Origin: Taxillus chinensis
Taxonomy: Eukaryota; Streptophyta; Magnoliopsida; Santalales; Loranthaceae
Direction of reading: 5' to 3'
Length of the DNA stretch: 64,000 nt
Assembly: GCA_023512835.1 (NCBI GenBank)
Contig: CM042085.1
Span: 28,417,812-28,481,811, forward strand
The translations under genes and the position numbers were made by a program. The notes beneath the pieces are model-generated. The model ran no database searches, was not told the origin of the DNA, and worked only from the letters and a program-made list of their open reading frames with translations. Numbering within the stretch: position 1 is the first letter of the stretch; each line of letters begins with the position of its first letter. This document shows, piece after piece, positions 33,872 through 44,387 of the stretch.

Positions 33872-34232
33872 GCGTGGGAGGTGGTCGTTGGCCAAGGGAT
33901 AGTGATGTGTTTTCTTGTATTAGTTGTGTACGATTTGGTGTATTTGTATTGTCTTTTAAAGACATGTGTTCTTATTTGTGATGTGTTTTGAGATGTGTGT
34001 TCTTATTTGTGATGTGTTTTGAGATGTGTATTCGTGACATGCAGACATGTGTTATATGCATTATTGTGGTTATGGATTATGGTGGTACTTTGTTATGTGC
34101 TGTTATGTGTTGTGCGCGGTGTATGACCCATTTGGGTGTTGTGGCTCGCCGTGTGGCAAATGGGTAGCTTGTGTTTGTTTTCCTCGTATGTCATTTCTTT
34201 TCGAGGACGAAAAATCTTAAGGGGGGAGAGGA
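33872..34232 (+). other. 3' untranslated region and purine tract of E
   Basis: Non-coding, with a duplicated GTGTTCTTATTTGTGATGTG phrase near 33966-34020. The purine tract AAGGGGGGAGAGGA at 34219-34232 directly precedes the LTR. The stretch 34110-34232 matches the same region of A and X. Confidence 0.85.
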
Positions 34233-36073
34233 TGTAATGACCCGTGTGTAAACCGTGTGTAACCCGTGTGTAAGAAGTTAACCACAAACACCTTGGATGT
34301 TGGTGCACAAGTTTGAGGTAAGAGAGGAGCCCAAGAGGGGACTTTTGGGAGGTGCATGTGTCAAGCGATAGCGTACATTTATGCCCTAGGAAGATGCTAT
34401 GCGTTTACATGTGGTTTTAAGCTGTTTTGGCTGATCTTGGAGCTCACTTTTGACCTAGTAGATGGCCTCAAACAATTGGCGTGCAAGAACAAAAGTTTCT
34501 TAGAATGAGGTCCTCTATCTACCACAAAAATTTCAGAGCATTTGGAGCTGCACGTGAATTCACCCATTTCACGTGCAAGCATATTTTTGCTTCTCGACCT
34601 CTACAAGATGCAAGGAGGCTTGGGGTGAAGTTTGAGTGCATTTGGAGCTGCACGCCAATTGGGGGAATTGACGTTCAAATTGGCGTGCAGGCATGTTTTT
34701 GCATGGTTACCTTGGTTTTGTCATTCTAATCATCTTTTCCCAAAGGACCATGTTGGAATTGTGAATATTTTGGTGTGTATGGATGTGGAAAGGTCATAGC
34801 TTGTTCCATCAAAACTACGTCGTTTTGGTGCTGGGATTCACTTAATCAAAACTACGTCGTTTTGATGTTGTGTTGTCTATATAAGGAGGAGAAGCCCCTC
34901 TGTTTTAGGTTTAGGGTTTGTTGCTCCACTAGCCGTCGCAGAGAGAGAGAGAGAGAGGGAAGGAGAGTTTCTGGTGGCTGCCGGAGCGTCTTGCGTGGGT
35001 GGTCGGAGTCTTGCGTGGAAGCGGGAGCAGAGAGAACATACAAGGTAGGGGTTCTGTTCTTCCTAAATCCTCCTCTGTCCTAGGGTTCTAGGGCAGATTG
35101 TAGAGTTATATCTGTTTATATATACATATGTAATCCATATAGGTGTGATCTCCTATATGGATGTTGGCCTTCAGTGGCATTTTGGTGTGATTCTGTGGTT
35201 ACATGCTATATGTTCGATGAAATGCCTATGTGAAGATAGCTGTGTGCATATGCCCGTTACGTGTTTGGTAATATGTCTGTGTGGCTGGACTTGTGGTTTA
35301 GTGTAAGTATGTATGTTGGGTGTTTGTTCTATGGCCTGAATGACTGGGTTTGTGCACTTGTGAACGGGTGCACACCAAGTGTTTGGTTTTATGCTTGAGT
35401 GACCGTGGTGTGTGTTGTGTGCATGACCGTGCTATCCTGGGCCTGAAGAGGCGGTTAAACTACTTTGCCTGAGAGGCGGTTAAACCAGTGGCCTGAAGAG
35501 GCGGTTAAACTACTTTGCCTGAGAGGCGGTTAAATCAGTGGCCTGAAGAGGCGGTTAAACTACTTGCTTGAGATGTGTTTTGTTGGCCAGTGTGGCTGGG
35601 GCTGGGGTTACGCCCACTTGTGTGATGTTTTATTTTCTTTTTCGTAATACTGTCACGTCACTACACCTGTGCACATGCATGTAGCCGCTAGGAGCATGGG
35701 AAGGGTTGGGGAGACTTGATCCCTACTGAGCTGTGGTTACTCACCCCTCCTACTGTGTTTGCTTGTTTTCCAGGGACTTACAGGTGTTAGGTGGATACAC
35801 CAAGGTGAAAGACCATAATTGTTTTTACTCTCTTCCATTTATGTTTTGTTTTTTTTATGGGAATTGATGTAACCCCAGGTGGGGATGGGATTGGAAAGGA
35901 TTTTGTTGTAACAAACTGGTTTGGATTGCTTTTATGAACATTACTTCCTTGAATGTGTTGTGGATGTTTAAAATGTAATATTCTTGGTTTGTATCCTAAC
36001 CCCTTGGCCCTCCGTGTGGGTAAAAGGGGAGTCACGTACTGGTTTCCTCAGGTTGGAAATCCGGGGCGTGACA
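34233..36073 (+). repeat. 3' LTR of element E
   Basis: TGTAATGACCC to GGGGCGTGACA, nearly identical by eye to 24939-26728. It keeps two ACGT palindromes (about 34808-34866) where the 5' LTR has one, and an undamaged G-box inverted repeat at 34549-34577. Confidence 0.92.
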
Positions 36074-36643
36074 TATCTCCCTAAGAGGATGCTCACTCAC
36101 TAATCCTGTATCGTCATAAGGTGCTTCAATGCCACTATTAAGGGGACTACTAGAAAGGGTACAAAGATATAAACTTTTATGCAACCCAACAATTAAGCTC
36201 TCAGTCTCCTCTATGGACTCTAGCAAGGCATGATATCTATCCCCATAAATGTTCAAAGCAATAAGACAATCAAATGCATTCTTATGGGTTGCCTTAACAA
36301 GATCTTCAAGGGTGGCATCATCAATGGTAGAACTCTCCAAAGCTTCTACCTCTATATTTAATTCATTGATGGTGGACTAACTAGACTCTATCCCACCATT
36401 GTCCTCACAAGATATAGGAAGTGCAAATGAATTCAAAGGGCATGTATCAGCCATATGGCAACCACTTCCACAATAAATACAAAACACAAGAGGCAATGAA
36501 TTAATATACGCATCACGAGCACAATAATAATTAGGATCATCATGAGTGACACTTAAAAGCAGTTGGCTGAGCTGCTCAATAGTAGCCTTAGGACATTCGG
36601 ATGACTCATGCTCGCCACTGTAAAACACACAACTAACTGGCAT
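36074..36643 (-). pseudogene. CCHC zinc-knuckle gene fragment, proximal part
   Basis: On the minus strand from 36643 the frame begins MPVSCVF and includes one full CCHC knuckle, CIYCGSGCHMADTC, plus a degenerate one near the start (CVFYSGEHESSEC). A TAG at 36377-36379 interrupts it, but the same frame continues on the far side (STINELNIEVEALESS) to the insertion point of E, so the two open frames are one gene with one stop. Knuckles of this type bind nucleic acid. The sequence before 36643 reads like an intron end. Host gene or transposon gene cannot be told apart here. Confidence 0.55.
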
Positions 36644-36852
36644 TTTAAAATATAATGAAAAGTGTACAGCCAGTTAGAAAGAAAAACAAATAAAATAAAC
36701 TAAGAAAAAAAACAAATGAAAATAAAAGAAACAGCTCACAAAACCAACAAATAAAAAAAATAGCAAAAATAAATAAAAATAGCAGATTAAAAAAATCACA
36801 CAATCAAATGAAAAATAAAATCAAACACACATCTATATACAGGCGTAGTCCA
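36644..36852. other. A-rich spacer
   Basis: Mostly A-rich sequence on the plus strand (T-rich on the minus strand), which would suit an intron of the minus-strand gene. No feature is recognised. Confidence 0.4.
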
Positions 36853-37107
36853 TTAAATCAGATTGTGTATATGCCTGGCATCGGGAGTAACATACTCCCG
36901 AACAGGTCTGTTGTCCATGTATGCCTCATCCATGATTGGCCTTGGTTGAGGACAAGATTCTGCCTCTTCTTCGTGGAATAATCTTTCTAATCCAGCCAAC
37001 CATTCTCCTTCTGGTGTTTGTGGTAGCTCCTGGATTGATTTTGCCGTCCTTTGCTCAAATGCTTCCTTGAGTTGGTGTACTAGAGCTCGGAACAGTAGGG
37101 GTTTTTT
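36853..37107 (-). pseudogene. Open coding-like segment, possibly gag-like
   Basis: About 80 codons are open on the minus strand and end at TAA (36853-36855). The sequence includes ELPQTPEGEWLAGLERLF and MDNRPVREYVTPD. The last phrase is reminiscent of the N-terminal motif of some plant Ty3/gypsy Gags (Athila/Tat type), but the match is short and the assignment is a guess. Its right end falls in the shuffled duplication at 36990-37142. Confidence 0.3.
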
Positions 37108-37142
37108 GCCGTCCTTTGCTCAAAAATCCAGCCAACCATTCT
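36990..37142. repeat. Shuffled short duplication
   Basis: Block a (ATCCAGCCAACCATTCT) is at 36990-37006 and 37126-37142. Block b (TTTTGCCGTCCTTTGCTCAA plus A) is at 37039-37059 and 37104-37124. The order is a, b, b, a, all in the same direction, at the boundary with the SIRE fragment. Confidence 0.85.
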
Positions 37143-38780
37143 TCTCTCTCTTATTGCGAAGATAGATTTAGGAGCAAGGGTTCCAGTTGAGTCTTCCTCA
37201 CTTATCGATCAATGACTTGGTGAGAATCAAGGAGGAGAACCTTCCTTGAGCTGATCATGAATACTGTAAGCATGAAGTGCAGCAAGTGCAGCAAGTTGAC
37301 CCGGTACGGAATGAGAACAGAATTAAGAGTGCTCCATGGTCTATTGTTCTCTGCAGTTCCATCAATGAAGGTCTGGATGTAGGAAGAAGCTGGAATATAA
37401 TCCTCAAACCAACATGGCAAAATATTAGCAAGGTTTGAGTCTTTGTAAAGAGAAGGAAACAACCTAGATTCCATCTTCACTGCTAGAGCAAAGTTGTCGA
37501 TGTCTTCGCCAGTGACGGTGCCTCCTCAGCAGGTATATTGCTTATATCTTCAAGTGAGAAAGGGATCATAGTTAGATATCTTCGCTCGGGAGTGGAGCAG
37601 GCATAGTCTTTCATTGCCTGAAGAATACTTCCATCCTCACCAACCGGATCAAGTTCCGCATATGATGGGAGGAAGGTGATATCCGTAGCAACGGCAGAAG
37701 AAGATGGAGCGGCATTGGAGGAGCTAGCCTTGGAAGGTGGGAAGCGGCTGCGTTTGGGGATAAGGAGACCTGGTGGGAGAGTAGTAGCAAGTCGCTTTCT
37801 AGTAGTCTGGATCCGAGCAGAAGGACCAGCAGCTTCCTCAGTAGCAGATATAGAGTAGCATCAAATGGCATATTCTCCCCCGTTTTTGCAGATCGGCATG
37901 GGGCGCTCGGGACACGACCCATTGTATGTGCTAGATCTGTAAAGGGAGAAGAGAGGGAATGAACCGAGGAGGCCACCAGGTCCATCTTTTGCTCTATGGA
38001 GGTAGAGGAGTCGGTGAGGGTGGAAAGGAATTGAGTGCTAAGGGCATCAACCTTAACAACAATGGCAGCAATTTGGGTGCTCTGAACCTGAGCATGGCGG
38101 TCCAGCTGAGCGGAAAGCACAACATTGGAGTAGACTGTGCCATAAGAGGCTCGCCCAAGGGCAAACTCCGGAGCTTTGGAAGACTCCCCCGCATGAAGTG
38201 GAGCAGGAGTGCGCTAGGCAGAGGAGTAAGTAGGAGAAGAGACCAAAAGGTCAGCAATAGCATCCGGAGCTTTGGAAGACTCCCCTGCATGAAGTGGAGT
38301 AGGAGTGCGCTGGGCAGAGGAGTCAGTAGGAGAAGACACCGGAAGGTCAGTAGCAGCATCCGGGGCGGCGGACCCGTTATGACTAAAAATGTCAATAACG
38401 GGGACAACAGCCAGATAGGAAGGCCCGACCTCGGCAAGGAAAGAGACCCATGCGTTGTGGGCCCATCTAGAGGAAACAACAGTAGGAGGAGAAGAGTGGA
38501 GGGAAGCCAATGAGAGAAAGCCGTGTTCGAAGTTCCAACAATCATGGTATCCGGGGTTTGTGTATGTTGAGCATAATACACCCAGAGATCGTTGTTAGGG
38601 ACGGTGGCAGTGTAGGCAAGACTAAAGCGGAACCATAAGTCCGTAAGATCATCGGCAGATAGATGTTTCAAGTAATCTTGAGGCTGGAGGGGCAGGTTCG
38701 GAGTAATGGTCAGAGGAGAGGTAGGAGCAGCAACAGTAGCAGGAACATCGGGAGCAGGAGCATCAGCAGCAAAGGAGTGA
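37143..38780 (-). pseudogene. Env-like ORF fragment of a SIRE-type copia element (minus copy)
   Basis: The minus strand matches the downstream two-thirds of the env-like ORF at 41539-44243. Shared stretches are LKHLSADDLTDLWFRFSLAYT (about 38610-38675) against the plus-strand LDHLSADTLTDLWLRFSLAHT; STSIEQKMDLVAS near 38000; and MESRLFPSLYKDS near 37450. Frameshifts break it into at least three frames, and 38170-38340 contains an internal duplication (GGAGCTTTGGAAGACTCCCC twice). The N-terminal third is missing because the copy stops at the scrambled block. Confidence 0.7.
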
Positions 38781-39286
38781 TCCGTAGGCTACTGTCCGAA
38801 ATGATATCGTCCGAAATGCTGGAGATGATATTCGTAGCCTAGGCCAGTAGCAAAGTTAGTCTGAAATGCGATCCGTAGGCTACTCCGAACTACTGGCTAA
38901 TGATATCCGGAGTAGTTACTACGGAGCAGTTACTCCGGCTACTGGCTAATGATATCCAGTAGCCACTACTGATCCATTAGCAGTAGATTACGGAGCAGTA
39001 AATTACGGAGTAATCTCGCCGATGATTATCGATCCATCGGCCAGGCTACTAATCGGCCAGTAGCCTTTACTAATCCAGACTACTAAAGGTTAATGGTCTA
39101 ATCCAGGCTACTAATCTACTAAAGGCTACTAATCTACTGGAGCAGTAGATTACTGATCCATAACTGATCCATCATCAGCAGTAGCCAGTAAAGGTTTTGC
39201 TGCTAACTACTCCATCAGTAGTTACTACGGAGCAGATTACTCGCATCGCTAATGATATCTGTAGGCTACGGATCACTCCGAATCAG
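38781..39286. other. Scrambled short-repeat block at a junction
   Basis: About 500 bases built from a small vocabulary of short words reused in both orientations: TCCGTAGGCTACT, CTGGCTAATGATATCC, ATTACGGAGCAGTA, GGCTACTAATC and TACTGATCCAT. It joins the minus-strand and plus-strand SIRE-type fragments. It has no coding potential and no regular period. The pattern resembles filler DNA made by repeated template switching during break repair (inference). Confidence 0.6.
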
Positions 39287-39291
39287 TAGTC

Positions 39292-39841
39292 CATGTTAAA
39301 CGGATATTAAGGTATCTCAAGGGAACGATGAATTTGGGACTCTGGTACCCAAAGGAGTCAAACTTCACCTTATCCGGATACTCTGATGCTGACCTCGTTG
39401 GGTGTCGCATCGACAGGAAAAGCACAAGTGGTACGTGTCAGTTTCTTGGAAATAGATTAATTTCATGGTTCAAGAAGAAGCGAAATTCCGTATCAACCTC
39501 TATCACTGAGGCGGAATATATAGTTGCCTGGGAGTTGCCACGCATAGCTACTCTAGATACAAAGTCAACTTACCGACTACGGTTTCAACATGTCATCTAT
39601 TCCACTCTACTCACGACAACACTAGCGCAATTGCTATCAGCAACAATCCTGTCATGCACCCTAGACGAAGCATATTGAGGTAAGGTATCACTTCATACGC
39701 GACCATGTTCTCAAAAGTCACATCTCACTGGAACATGTTGCTACTGAAGATCAACTGGCAGACATACTTACAAAGCCCCTACCTGATGCAAGATTCTCTG
39801 AACTACTCTTCCGATTAGGTATGCTTGACTTCTCTGCATAG
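39292..39841 (+). pseudogene. pol: pol RNase H (Ty1/copia), 3' end
   Basis: VKRILRYLKGTMNLGLWYP is followed by SGYSDADLVGCRIDRKSTSG, the typical plant copia RNase H start, then VSTSITEAEYI. A disrupted stretch (about 39520-39670) precedes the last part, where VRYHFIRDHVL, EDQLADILTKPL and ELLFRLGMLDFSA end at TAG 39839-39841. Indels in the middle prevent a single product. This is the degrading nuclease of the replication complex. Confidence 0.88.
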
Positions 39842-41538
39842 TTTCACATTTAAATTACCCAACAGTATACTTACTTTCAGAACATGCATTGTGCTTTTAT
39901 TGATAGTAGTAGATACATACTGATCTTAATGTTGATCATACTTACTGTTTAACGTGTTTCATGCTTCTGATATTGATATCAACTTCATATTGGGAGGATG
40001 CTTGCGTTTCCCGACTGAAGTCGTTTAAGCAAACATGATTAAAGTTTATATGATTAACCTCATTCTGGGTTCATGATCTTAATCTCCACTGATCACCACA
40101 TGACAAATGCCTGTTCATTTAGATTACTCTATTAACATGTATAGTTGAAGAAATGAAATGGGTTAGCTCGGAATGCCTGGTGGATGAATACACAATCGCA
40201 GTCTGATTAGCTTCTGAAGTATAGTTTCCTAAAAAGATAGACAGTGCTGAATTTCTTTAAGCCGGAAAGGTCTACCGAGAGGATTGCACAATCTACGGGG
40301 GAGAAAATGCTTTATAAGTTATTCAAGTAATACCCCCGTATATGTCTCATGACCTCTTTCCTGGCTGTCTATTCGAGGGGGAGCCTTTCATTGAGAGGAT
40401 CAAATGATCTATGGGGGAGCCTAAGATTCATCTATTACCTCGGAATTACCCCCTAATATGTCTCAGATACTCCCTCCTCTAAACCTTTACTTCTGGATCC
40501 GATGGACATGCGTTGTTGAAATAGAATTGAGGCATGCTTGGATATTTTTTCTTTCTTCAACCATGCATTTTAATCGGATAATCAACTGCTTGCTTTTGAC
40601 ATGTGTCCGCTTCCTCATTTTTTACTCATGAATCCTAGTTTGGTCAAATCATATAATTTTTAATTAATCTTAGCTACGTCATTCAAAGAGACGGTTTCGT
40701 TATGTTGACCTATATGAACTTGTGTATTTATTATCCGACATATACCCCGATTCAGTCCACATTGATCACTCTCTAGTATGTATATGTCTATTTCATTCTT
40801 TGTAATGCATAAGTTCTGCTTCTCATTAGTTCGTATTATATAGCTCTTCACCGACTATTTTCTCCTATTCGTACTAATCCTTGCCTGTTAAGCTTTTGTA
40901 CTTTTAGTTTATTTTTTTGTGAAGCTACGAGTTCGATTTTCTTTGCAACCTTATCGATAAATCTAGTCCATAGTCTTGGATTTGAAGTGTTGTGGTACTT
41001 CCCTTCTCTTTGACTTATTAACAGCAAAGGAATCTACTTCTCGCTCACCGCACTCTATTACTACGGACACGGTCTACTTTTTATCCGGATACTCGTCACT
41101 CGACCATTGTTGATTCTGGATGATTGTCGATTCATTCCTCCGGACTCCTGACACTATCAAATTACGATAATCCATATCTTATTATATATCGCGTGCTTTT
41201 GAGGAGGAATAATGATGATTCATTGAATGCATGTCTCAGGATGCACACACTTCCCAGGAAGGCAAACAGCTGTTACCCTTACTTGGTCATGCCGTCTCCA
41301 CGTCATCTTTTAATTCGGAGGCGCATCGATATCAAGACTAATGACATCAGCCTGTCAAGCGGTTTACTGTTTCACTCGGCAAATTCCTAGACCCGCTGAC
41401 ATTCACGGACTCGGTCTTATATATTCTGGTCATTCCTGCGAAGCACGAGTGTTACCCTTTTCAAATCCCTAAAACTCTCGTTGCTCCTTCAATCCCCAAG
41501 ACCTCGCCTTCCCTCTCGCCCTTCAACTTTCATCTACA
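39842..41538 (+). other. Spacer between pol and env-like ORF
   Basis: No gene recognised. 40278-40450 holds two related units each with a G tract (CTACGGGGGAG and CTATGGGGGAG) followed about 30-40 bases later by a C tract (TACCCCCGTA and TTACCCCCTA), so each unit can fold back. Resemblance to purine tracts is noted. Confidence 0.6.
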
Positions 41539-44243
41539 ATGGCACCCAAAACCTCTCTTTCCGGCGTCAATCCCGGCCATCTGGTCGGTTGGAGCGCTGT
41601 CTCCAACCCTCCGGACTGGTTTTTCCATCTTTGCCCTCTTTTAGAAGCCTCTCACATACTCAACTTGATCTCCAATCCTTTCGATCTTCTTATCGACGAC
41701 ATTCTTGAGTTCTACCAACGGATCCGCTGTACCACCGACTCCATCATCTCCTCTGTTCGCGGTGAATCCATCCTAATCACCCCCGCCGTTCTCCGCGCTG
41801 CTCTCAATCTACCCCCCGGTGAACCACAACACCCTGATGTCGATCCCATGTTGGCTTCTATGGGTTGCACCTATAAAGGCAAGGAATACAAGGTGAAGTC
41901 CTTCCAAGGTCGCTATCGCTGTATGGCAATCATACTGAGTCGATGTTTACTGGCTCGCACTTCCTCTCTGGACTCTGTTCCGTACGATCTTCTTCTGGCC
42001 ATGTACGGCGTTTTCGAAGGTCTTCCGATGAACTGGGGGATGTTTTTGTTCCGACTGCTGCAGAATGGACCCAAGAACCATTCCTTCGGGCGTATATTAA
42101 GCATTGTCTTCCGGCATCTTCATCCGGATCATTTCCTCCAGCTTATTACCTTCGCCATCTTACGCCCGATGGGAACATGACGGCCCGCCGTCCCTCTGCA
42201 GCCTCTCCGCCTTCTCCCTCGCCATGGAACAACAAGGCGCTTCGTAGTGACCCCTCCGACGCCCATGCCCCTAACGTCAGCTCTGCTCACCGATCCTCCT
42301 GGATTTGGTCCGTTGCTGCCCCCTCCATTTCTCAGGCCACCCAGCACAGCGTCCATGTCGAACCCTCCGAGGTTGCGGGGCCATCTTAGCGCAGTGTCCC
42401 TAAAGCTGTTTCCTCAGCCCCTTCTGCTGCGGATGTCCCCACTCCCTCCACTTCCACCGTTGCTTGCCGCGGTTGATATCGCCGTTGCTGCCGCCATTGC
42501 CGATGTCCCGGAATCTATTCCAGAAGCTGATTTGCCTCCCCTACCTCAACCCCGAGATTACCTTGACCATCTCTCCGCCGACACCTTAACGGACCTTTGG
42601 CTCCGTTTCAGCCTTGCCCACACCGCCTCCATTCCTGACACCGATCTCCGGGTGTTTTACACACGCCATACCCAATCCCCAGGAGACCATGATCATCCGG
42701 AATTTGGAACAAGGCTTTCTTACACCGGCCTCCATTCCAGATGTGCCGTTCCCTAACCCCTCCGGCCCGGTCCATGCCGCACGGAGTCCTTCCCGTGCTA
42801 AGGCCGGACCTTCTTCTCTCTGCTGTCGCTATTCCCGTTGTTGACCTATCTGGTCAAAGCGGGTCCGCCGCTCTCGGATGCCTCTCGTCTCCGGATGCCC
42901 CTTCTGCTGCTGCTGTCTGATACCCCTGCGGACTCTTTTGCCCAGCCGCACTCCTGCTCCCTGTTCATGCGGGGGAGTCCTCCAAAGCTCCGAAGTTGGC
43001 CCTTGGGCGTGCTTCTTTTGGCACGGTCCACTCCGATGTTGTGCTCTCCACCCACTTGGACCGCCACGCCCAAGCTCATAGCGCCCAAATATCCGCCATC
43101 GCCGCCAAAGTTGATGCTCTTGGCGCCTAACTCCTCTCCGCCCTCACCGACTCCTCCACTTCCATGGAACAGAAGATGGACCTAGTCGCCTCGTTCGCCC
43201 ACTCCTTGTCTACCTCCTTCGCGGACCTGGCGCACACGATGGCTCGCCCTCCTGTTGCTTCCCGGCGATCTCGCCAAACCGGGGGAGAGAGTGTCATCCG
43301 ATCCTTCTGCTCCTCCTGCATCACTTTCCTCCACTCGTCTTGAGAAGCGGCCTGCCTCTTCATTGCTTCAGGGAGTTCAAATCCCCAAACGTAGCCACTT
43401 CTCTCAACCAAGCTCCTCGACCGTAGCTCTTCCTCCATCCTCTCCATCCCGCTGACACCTTCCTCCCATCATACGCGGCGTGTGACCCTCTTGATGCGGA
43501 CGGAAGCGTGCGTAAGGCAATGATATCCTATGTCGCGTCTTCTCCGAGAGAAGATGTCTCTCCGACCTGTACCCCTTCTCCCTGGACGACCTTCGGATCC
43601 TTTGTTCGGAGAAAGGCCTCTTTACAACAGAAGACATTGACAACTTCTCTAGGGCTGCTAAAATGGAGATGAGGCCGTTTCCATCTCTCGTACAAGGATG
43701 GCCACTTGTTTGAAGTTCTCGCCATCCTGGAATGAGGGCTATCTTCCAGTGTAGATCTCATTCGGTCCTTTATCGACGGAACTGCTGAGGATAGCAAGCC
43801 ATGGAGAACCTGTCTCAACTATCCTCATTCCGTATCGGATCATGTCACCGCATTTCATGATGGCCGTCTTCATGATTCAATCCAAACAGATGATTCTCGA
43901 TTGATTCTCATCAGATTAGAGAGCAAGATATAAGAAAGAATCAATGGGAACCACTATGTCTCAAGTTGATGAAGTTGTGAAGAAAGCCGGATTATATGAA
44001 GAGTTGGGCATCACTCCTTTGAGTCCAACTGAGAAGTCAAGGCGATATTTCGGGGCAAGAAGCAAGTGCCACAACAAGGGATGGAGATAGGCTGCGGGGC
44101 CTTTGTCTGTTACTTCATCAAGTCATTCTTAAGTGTGGACAAATCTTGGAGCCAACACACCACTTATTCGATGAAGCAGACAATGGAACTTAGAGAGAAA
44201 GCAGCAACAATGATCTTCAAGTATAGTAAGCCTTATGTACCTT
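41539..44243 (+). pseudogene. Env-like ORF of SIRE-type copia element (plus copy)
   Basis: An open frame of 213 codons starts MAPKTSLSGVNPGHLVGW; the start is chosen because it is the first ATG after a CT-rich leader. It includes ILITPAVLRAALNLPPGE, DVDPMLASMGCTYKGKEYK and SRCLLARTSSLDSVPYDLL, a compact helical domain seen in plant env-like and transposon proteins. A frame change near 42170 leads to a Pro- and Ser-rich linker and the LDHLSADTLTDLWLRFSLAH segment; later parts match the minus copy. About 43945-44243 may be the C-terminal end. No clear signal peptide or fusion segment is seen, so envelope is only a family label. Confidence 0.6.
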
Positions 44244-44387
44244 AATGAAAATCTTGTATAAAGGCTGAATTGTATTCTGTTGTTGATAAATGAAAATGGT
44301 TGTGATTTATATTCTCTATGTTATCTTTTACGCCGCTTACCAGATCAGATTACAAAGGGTTTGGGCATATCCATAATTGGGGGAGAT

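Larger units (their letters stand above)
24939..36073 (+). mobile_element. Ty3/gypsy chromovirus (Tekay/Del-like), element E
   Basis: LTRs 24939-26728 and 34233-36073, primer site, gag, pol and purine tract in standard order. TATCT is duplicated at 24934-24938 and 36074-36078. A 1.95-kb solo LTR lies in gag; without it the element is about 9.2 kb. Its U3, leader and 3' untranslated region are the closest match here to those of non-autonomous copies A and X. Coding potential is lost through multiple frameshifts, but the integrase frame is long. Confidence 0.92.

Noticed and set aside
37959..38513. 184-codon plus-strand frame
   Set aside because: Opposite-strand shadow of the minus-strand env-like fragment, with an internal duplication and no family resemblance.
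37994..38671. 225-codon minus-strand frame rich in Leu
   Set aside because: Only its first part matches the env-like ORF; the rest is an out-of-frame reading after a frameshift.
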